From assembly GCA_965246915.1 (NCBI GenBank), contig CBDFGB010000012.1:1-64000 (forward strand): a DNA stretch of 64,000 bases, given 5' to 3'. Made by a program: the position numbers and the translations under genes. The notes under the pieces were generated by a model that had not been told where the DNA came from, did no database searches, and saw only the letters and a program-made list of their open reading frames with translations. Shown piece after piece: positions 60,901 through 64,000 of this stretch; the first letter of the stretch is position 1, and each line of letters starts with the position of its first letter. The DNA is from CAVRQM01 sp965246915. Its GTDB lineage: Bacteria > Pseudomonadota > Alphaproteobacteria > Acetobacterales > Acetobacteraceae.

Positions 60901-62364
60901 TTATGGAACCAGCCGAACGAGGTAGGCCTCGGCCTCTCCCCAATCGCCGTCGTTGCCGGAAAATCCGACATACCCGTCCGGACGAACGATCAGGATGCCC
61001 TCACGCTCTGGAGGCAGCCTCGGCTCCGCCTCGAGCAATTCCGGACAGCGCGCCGCGACCGACGTACCCCGGGTCGTGTCGCGCGCGAACAGCACGAACC
61101 GCGGCACCCGACCGCTCCCCGGCGGCAGTCCGTCGTGGGACGCGGGCAGCAGCCGGTCGCCCGCGCGCCGGCCGCCCACGGATAGCGGACTGTCGCGATA
61201 GGCGATCTCCGTCTCGCTCAGCGTCGCGGCCATCCTGTCGCGCACGGCATGCAAGCCGAGCGCGAAACGAAGGGCGAGGTTGCGGGCCGCCTGCGCCGCC
61301 GCGCCCGACAGCGTCGCCATCGCGGTCATCCGTGTCGCGTTGCGCAGCACCAACTCGCCCACCGCGCCGCGCTCGGGGCTGTAACTGTCGAGCAACGACG
61401 CGGCGGCCGCGCCCTTGGCCACCATCGCGAGTTTCCACGCGAGGTTGATCGCGTCGTGCATGCCGGTGTTCATGCCCTGGCCGCCGGCCGGGCTATGGAT
61501 GTGCGCCGCGTCGCCCGCGAGGAACACGCGCCGGTCGCGATACGACGCGACCTTGCGTTCATGCACGTGGAAGGTCGACAGCCAGACCGGATCGGACGCG
61601 ACGAACCCGCCCTCCGTCCGCGCCTCGATCAGCGCCTGGATGTCCGGCAGCGTCGGGTCAGGCCGGGAGCGCTCAGGATCGGTCTTGCCGATCGTGGCCA
61701 CGATCCGCGCCCGGCCGCCGGGCATTGGGAAGACCACGAAAACCCCGTCGCGGTGCAGGAAGACCGCGACCTCGTCGGCCGGCGGCGCGCCCGGCCCGGC
61801 AAGCCGCACGTCGGCCAGCACCCAGTCGTCGCCCTGCGCCTGCCCGGAGAATTCGACGCCGAGCGCATGCCGCACCACGCTGTGAGCGCCGTCGCAGCCG
61901 ATCAGCCAGTTTGCCTGGCACAGTTCCTCATGCCCGTCGGCATGGCGCAGCGGCACCTCGACGCCATCCGCCGTCTGGGCGAAGGCAAGCACCTCGACCT
62001 CCCGCTCGACCCGCACGCCGAAGGTCGCCAGATGCTCGGTCATCAGGCGCTCGGTCGCCGATTGCGGGATCATCAGCGCGAAGTTGTAGGCGCTGGCCAC
62101 GTCGTCGAACCGTGCCTGTCCGAGGATCCTGCCACCGCCGCGGATCGAGGCACCATGTGCCTGAATGCCTGCGTCGAGGAAGGGCTGCGTGCAGCCCATC
62201 CGGTCGAACAGCTCCAATGTCCGGCTCCAGATCACGAGCGCCTTCGACGTCTCGGTCGGCTCCGCCGCGCGGTCGACGACACGAACCGCCATTCCGTAGC
62301 GGGCAAGTTCAGCCGCCATGGTGAGGCCGACTGGGCCAGCCCCGACCACAAGGACATCAGTCAT
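60901..62364 (-). CDS. FAD-dependent aromatic monooxygenase (PheA/TfdB type)
   Basis: A 487-residue group A flavin monooxygenase: MTDVLVVGAGPVGLTMAAEL (GxGxxG), RVVDRAAEPTETSKALVIWS with RTLELFDRMG, WLIGCDGAHSVVRHALGVEF (the DG motif), and VFLAGDAAHIHSPAGGQGMN then TGMHDAINLAWKLA (GD motif). A shortened C-terminal thioredoxin-like region follows (GILIVRPDGYVGFSGN). It hydroxylates phenolic or polyketide substrates with NAD(P)H; the substrate is not evident. The frame is open far upstream but ATG 62364 starts the fold. Confidence 0.9.
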   Translation of the reverse strand: MTDVLVVGAGPVGLTMAAELARYGMAVRVVDRAAEPTETSKALVIWSRTLELFDRMGCTQPFLDAGIQAHGASIRGGGRILGQARFDDVASAYNFALMIPQSATERLMTEHLATFGVRVEREVEVLAFAQTADGVEVPLRHADGHEELCQANWLIGCDGAHSVVRHALGVEFSGQAQGDDWVLADVRLAGPGAPPADEVAVFLHRDGVFVVFPMPGGRARIVATIGKTDPERSRPDPTLPDIQALIEARTEGGFVASDPVWLSTFHVHERKVASYRDRRVFLAGDAAHIHSPAGGQGMNTGMHDAINLAWKLAMVAKGAAAASLLDSYSPERGAVGELVLRNATRMTAMATLSGAAAQAARNLALRFALGLHAVRDRMAATLSETEIAYRDSPLSVGGRRAGDRLLPASHDGLPPGSGRVPRFVLFARDTTRGTSVAARCPELLEAEPRLPPEREGILIVRPDGYVGFSGNDGDWGEAEAYLVRLVP

Positions 62365-62382
62365 TCCGCGTTTTGCTCCCGA

Positions 62383-62427
62383 CCCCGGCATCGTCAACCT
62401 CGGCATCGCCAACCCCGGCATGGCAGG
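62383..62427. repeat. 15-bp tandem repeat, three units, in a divergent promoter region
   Basis: Three imperfect 15-base units based on CCCCGGCATCGTCAA stand in tandem, between the monooxygenase start (62364) and the divergent acyltransferase start (62449). Each unit centres on CGGCATSG. Confidence 0.7.
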
Positions 62428-62448
62428 ATAGCGACAATCGGCCGAGCG

Positions 62449-63519
62449 ATGGCTAACCTCGACGTGATGGGCGACGCCACGAGCCGGCCACGACCAACGC
62501 AAGGCCGCCTGCTCGTTATCGAAGCCCTGCGTGGCCTCGCGGCTATGGCGGTCGCGACGGTCCACAGCCTTGGCGCGGCGGCGGCCCTTGGCGCGGGGTT
62601 GCCCCGGCTGCTCGCCCTCCCATGGCTGGCCGGCGTCGATGTGTTCTTCGTCATTTCCGGCTTCGTGATGGTGCATGCCGCGCGCGGGACCTTCGCGGAA
62701 CCTGGCGCGGCGCGGCGGTTCGTGGCGCATCGGATCGCTCGCGTCGTGCCTTTGTACTGGGTCGTCACCACCGCGTTCGTGGCACTGGCGCTGATCCGGC
62801 CGGCCTCGTTCACCGACCCGATCGGCGGCTGGCCGTCGGTCGTCGCCAGCTATGCCTTCATCCCCTGGCCGCGCGAGGATGGCGGCATTCTGCCGGTCTT
62901 TCGGCTCGGCTGGACGCTCGAATACGAGGCGCTGTTCTACGCGATCTTCGCGGCGTGGCTCGCGGCCCGCCGGACGGTCGCTCTGTTCGGCGTGCTTGTC
63001 TCCTTGGGCGTGCTCGTCGCGCTCGGTGCGGCGTGGGCGAACGCGCCCCCGACACTCCGCTTCTGGACGGACCCGATCGTCCTCGAGTTCGGCTTGGGGG
63101 TCGGACTGGCGATCGCCCACGGGTCGGGGTTACGCCTGCCGCTGGTCGCCGCCCCGGTGCTGGTGGCGGCCGCGACCGCGTGGCTCGCGCGGGCCACGGT
63201 CATCCCGGACGCCTGGTCCCGGCCCCTCGTCTATGGCGGCCCGGCCGCACTGCTGGTGTCGCTCACTCTGGTCGGGGACCTTCCCCGACTGGCCGGGTGG
63301 CTTCGGTGGCTCGCGCGGTGGGCGGGGGCGGTGTCCTATTCCCTCTATCTTTCGCATCTGTTCGCGGTCCGCGGCGTTCGCGAGGTCTGGAGTGTCCTTC
63401 CGCTGCCGCCCGGTCTGTTCGTCCCAATGGCGCTGATCGCCAGTCTTGCGCTCGCCGTCGTCGCCCACCGGGCCATCGAACGTCCGGCCGTTGACGCGTG
63501 GCGACGGTGGCTGGCCTGA
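62449..63519 (+). CDS. Acyltransferase 3 family membrane protein (OafA-like)
   Basis: A 356-residue protein with about ten helices. The family motif is EALRGLAAMAVATVHSLGAA (conserved R and H), then WLAGVDVFFVISGFVMVHAA, RFVAHRIARVVPLYWVVTT, LGWTLEYEALFYAIFAAWLA and VSYSLYLSHLFAVRGVREVW. Acyltransferase 3 proteins O-acylate envelope polysaccharides or lipids. ATG 62449 is preferred over the ATG at codon 7. Last gene before hisZ. Confidence 0.9.
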   Translation: MANLDVMGDATSRPRPTQGRLLVIEALRGLAAMAVATVHSLGAAAALGAGLPRLLALPWLAGVDVFFVISGFVMVHAARGTFAEPGAARRFVAHRIARVVPLYWVVTTAFVALALIRPASFTDPIGGWPSVVASYAFIPWPREDGGILPVFRLGWTLEYEALFYAIFAAWLAARRTVALFGVLVSLGVLVALGAAWANAPPTLRFWTDPIVLEFGLGVGLAIAHGSGLRLPLVAAPVLVAAATAWLARATVIPDAWSRPLVYGGPAALLVSLTLVGDLPRLAGWLRWLARWAGAVSYSLYLSHLFAVRGVREVWSVLPLPPGLFVPMALIASLALAVVAHRAIERPAVDAWRRWLA

Positions 63520-63546
63520 GTCCTGGCCGCGCGCTATGCGACACGG

Positions 63547-64000
63547 ATGAGTCCCCACCCCGCCCTGCTGCCCGCAGGCCTGCGCGACCTGCTGCCGCCC
63601 GAGGCGGAAACCGAGGCGTCGGCGGTCGAGGCGGTCATGGCCGCCTTCGCCACGCACGGGTATCAGCGGGTGAAGCCGCCGCTGATCGAGTTCGAGGACA
63701 GCCTGTTGGCCGGAACCGGCGGTGCTGTCGCCGACCAGACGTTCCGGCTCATGGATCCCGACACCCACCGGCCGATGGGGGTGCGCGCCGACATGACGCC
63801 GCAGGTCGCCCGCATCGCCACCACTCGCCTGGCACACGCCCCGCGTCCGCTGCGGCTGTCTTATGCCGGGCAGTGCCTGCGGGTTCGGGCCGGGGTGCCG
63901 GCGACCGACCGGCAGGTGGCGCAGGCGGGCATCGAGCTGATCGGGCCGGACAGTCCCGAGGCCGACGCCGAATTGGTCATCGTGGCCGCGGAGGCGCTGG
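63547..64000 (+). CDS. hisZ: ATP phosphoribosyltransferase regulatory subunit HisZ (cut by window end)
   Basis: The first 151 codons are present: LLPAGLRDLLPPEAETEASA, FATHGYQRVKPPLIEFEDSL, DQTFRLMDPDTHRPMGVRAD, MTPQVARIATTRLAHAPRPL and YAGQCLRVRAGVPATDRQVA. This is the HisRS-like catalytic fold without tRNA-binding parts, as in HisZ, which activates the short HisG in histidine synthesis. No HisRS signature for class II aminoacylation of full HisS (the R-x-E order differs) was seen in this part. It continues past the window. Confidence 0.88.
   Translation, partial: MSPHPALLPAGLRDLLPPEAETEASAVEAVMAAFATHGYQRVKPPLIEFEDSLLAGTGGAVADQTFRLMDPDTHRPMGVRADMTPQVARIATTRLAHAPRPLRLSYAGQCLRVRAGVPATDRQVAQAGIELIGPDSPEADAELVIVAAEAL

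Overview
The window is GC-rich, tightly packed chromosomal DNA of an alphaproteobacterium. The best guess is a Rhodospirillales/Acetobacteraceae-type organism. This rests on the combination of hopanoid genes (hpnG, hpnH) beside ispH and an FPP synthase, a phasin, an NrsF-type (DUF1109) anti-sigma factor, ccmAB next to acnA, and heavy use of GTG/TTG starts and 4-bp stop/start overlaps. It is an inference from gene content; there is no rRNA, tRNA or plasmid/phage backbone in the window.

Layout. 1-5.9 kb: cell-envelope and housekeeping genes. lgt and midA-like genes at the left edge are both broken by several frameshifts, and midA carries a palindromic repeat. They are followed by hldD, ubiK, a YbjN protein, proC, a TetR-like protein and a phasin. 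5.9-9.8 kb: a coupled minus-strand set (DUF2064 GT-A protein, GT87-like membrane mannosyltransferase, SPASM radical SAM, GT2). 9.9-15.3 kb: ECF sigma plus NrsF anti-sigma, then isoprenoid/hopanoid genes (hpnG, hpnH, ispH, FPP synthase). 15.3-23 kb: tlyA, a LysR regulator, a FIST sensor coupled to a degenerate histidine kinase, a fatty acid desaturase with a long AT-rich leader, and ccmAB. 23-26.7 kb: PhzF-like protein and aconitase acnA.

26.7-32.5 kb is the accessory zone. A DarT/DarG toxin-antitoxin pair and one hypothetical gene lie between the intact 3' end of acnA and a second, diverged, frameshifted copy of the acnA 3' end. Next comes a one-directional array (methyltransferase; UPF0175-like/PIN pair; DUF1330). 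Each gene stop is followed at once by a copy of the same roughly 26-bp inverted-repeat element (four copies). A decayed PIN-toxin gene follows. The array looks like a gene-cassette array but does not match canonical attC.

32.4-49 kb: transport. FUSC protein, patatin, GntP permease, then a long minus-strand run arcA - RND adaptor - RND pump - mnhE-F-G-B-C-D-D'. The Mrp complex is of split type, and the last NuoM/N-like subunit lacks the conserved TM5 glutamate. 49-54 kb: small envelope proteins, an ArcD-type arginine/ornithine antiporter coupled to NhaC, and an orphan Phd antitoxin. 54-64 kb: L-2-hydroxyglutarate dehydrogenase, a dicarboxylate transporter, nfu, a RutE-like nitroreductase, tsaB, a LuxR regulator, an EamA exporter, an FAD monooxygenase, an acyltransferase and the start of hisZ.

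Themes: proton/sodium and arginine-deiminase genes suggest pH or ion homeostasis (arcA, arcD, nhaC, Mrp). Hopanoid, desaturase and heptose genes shape the envelope. The darTG/PIN zone is a small defence and toxin-antitoxin hotspot beside acnA.
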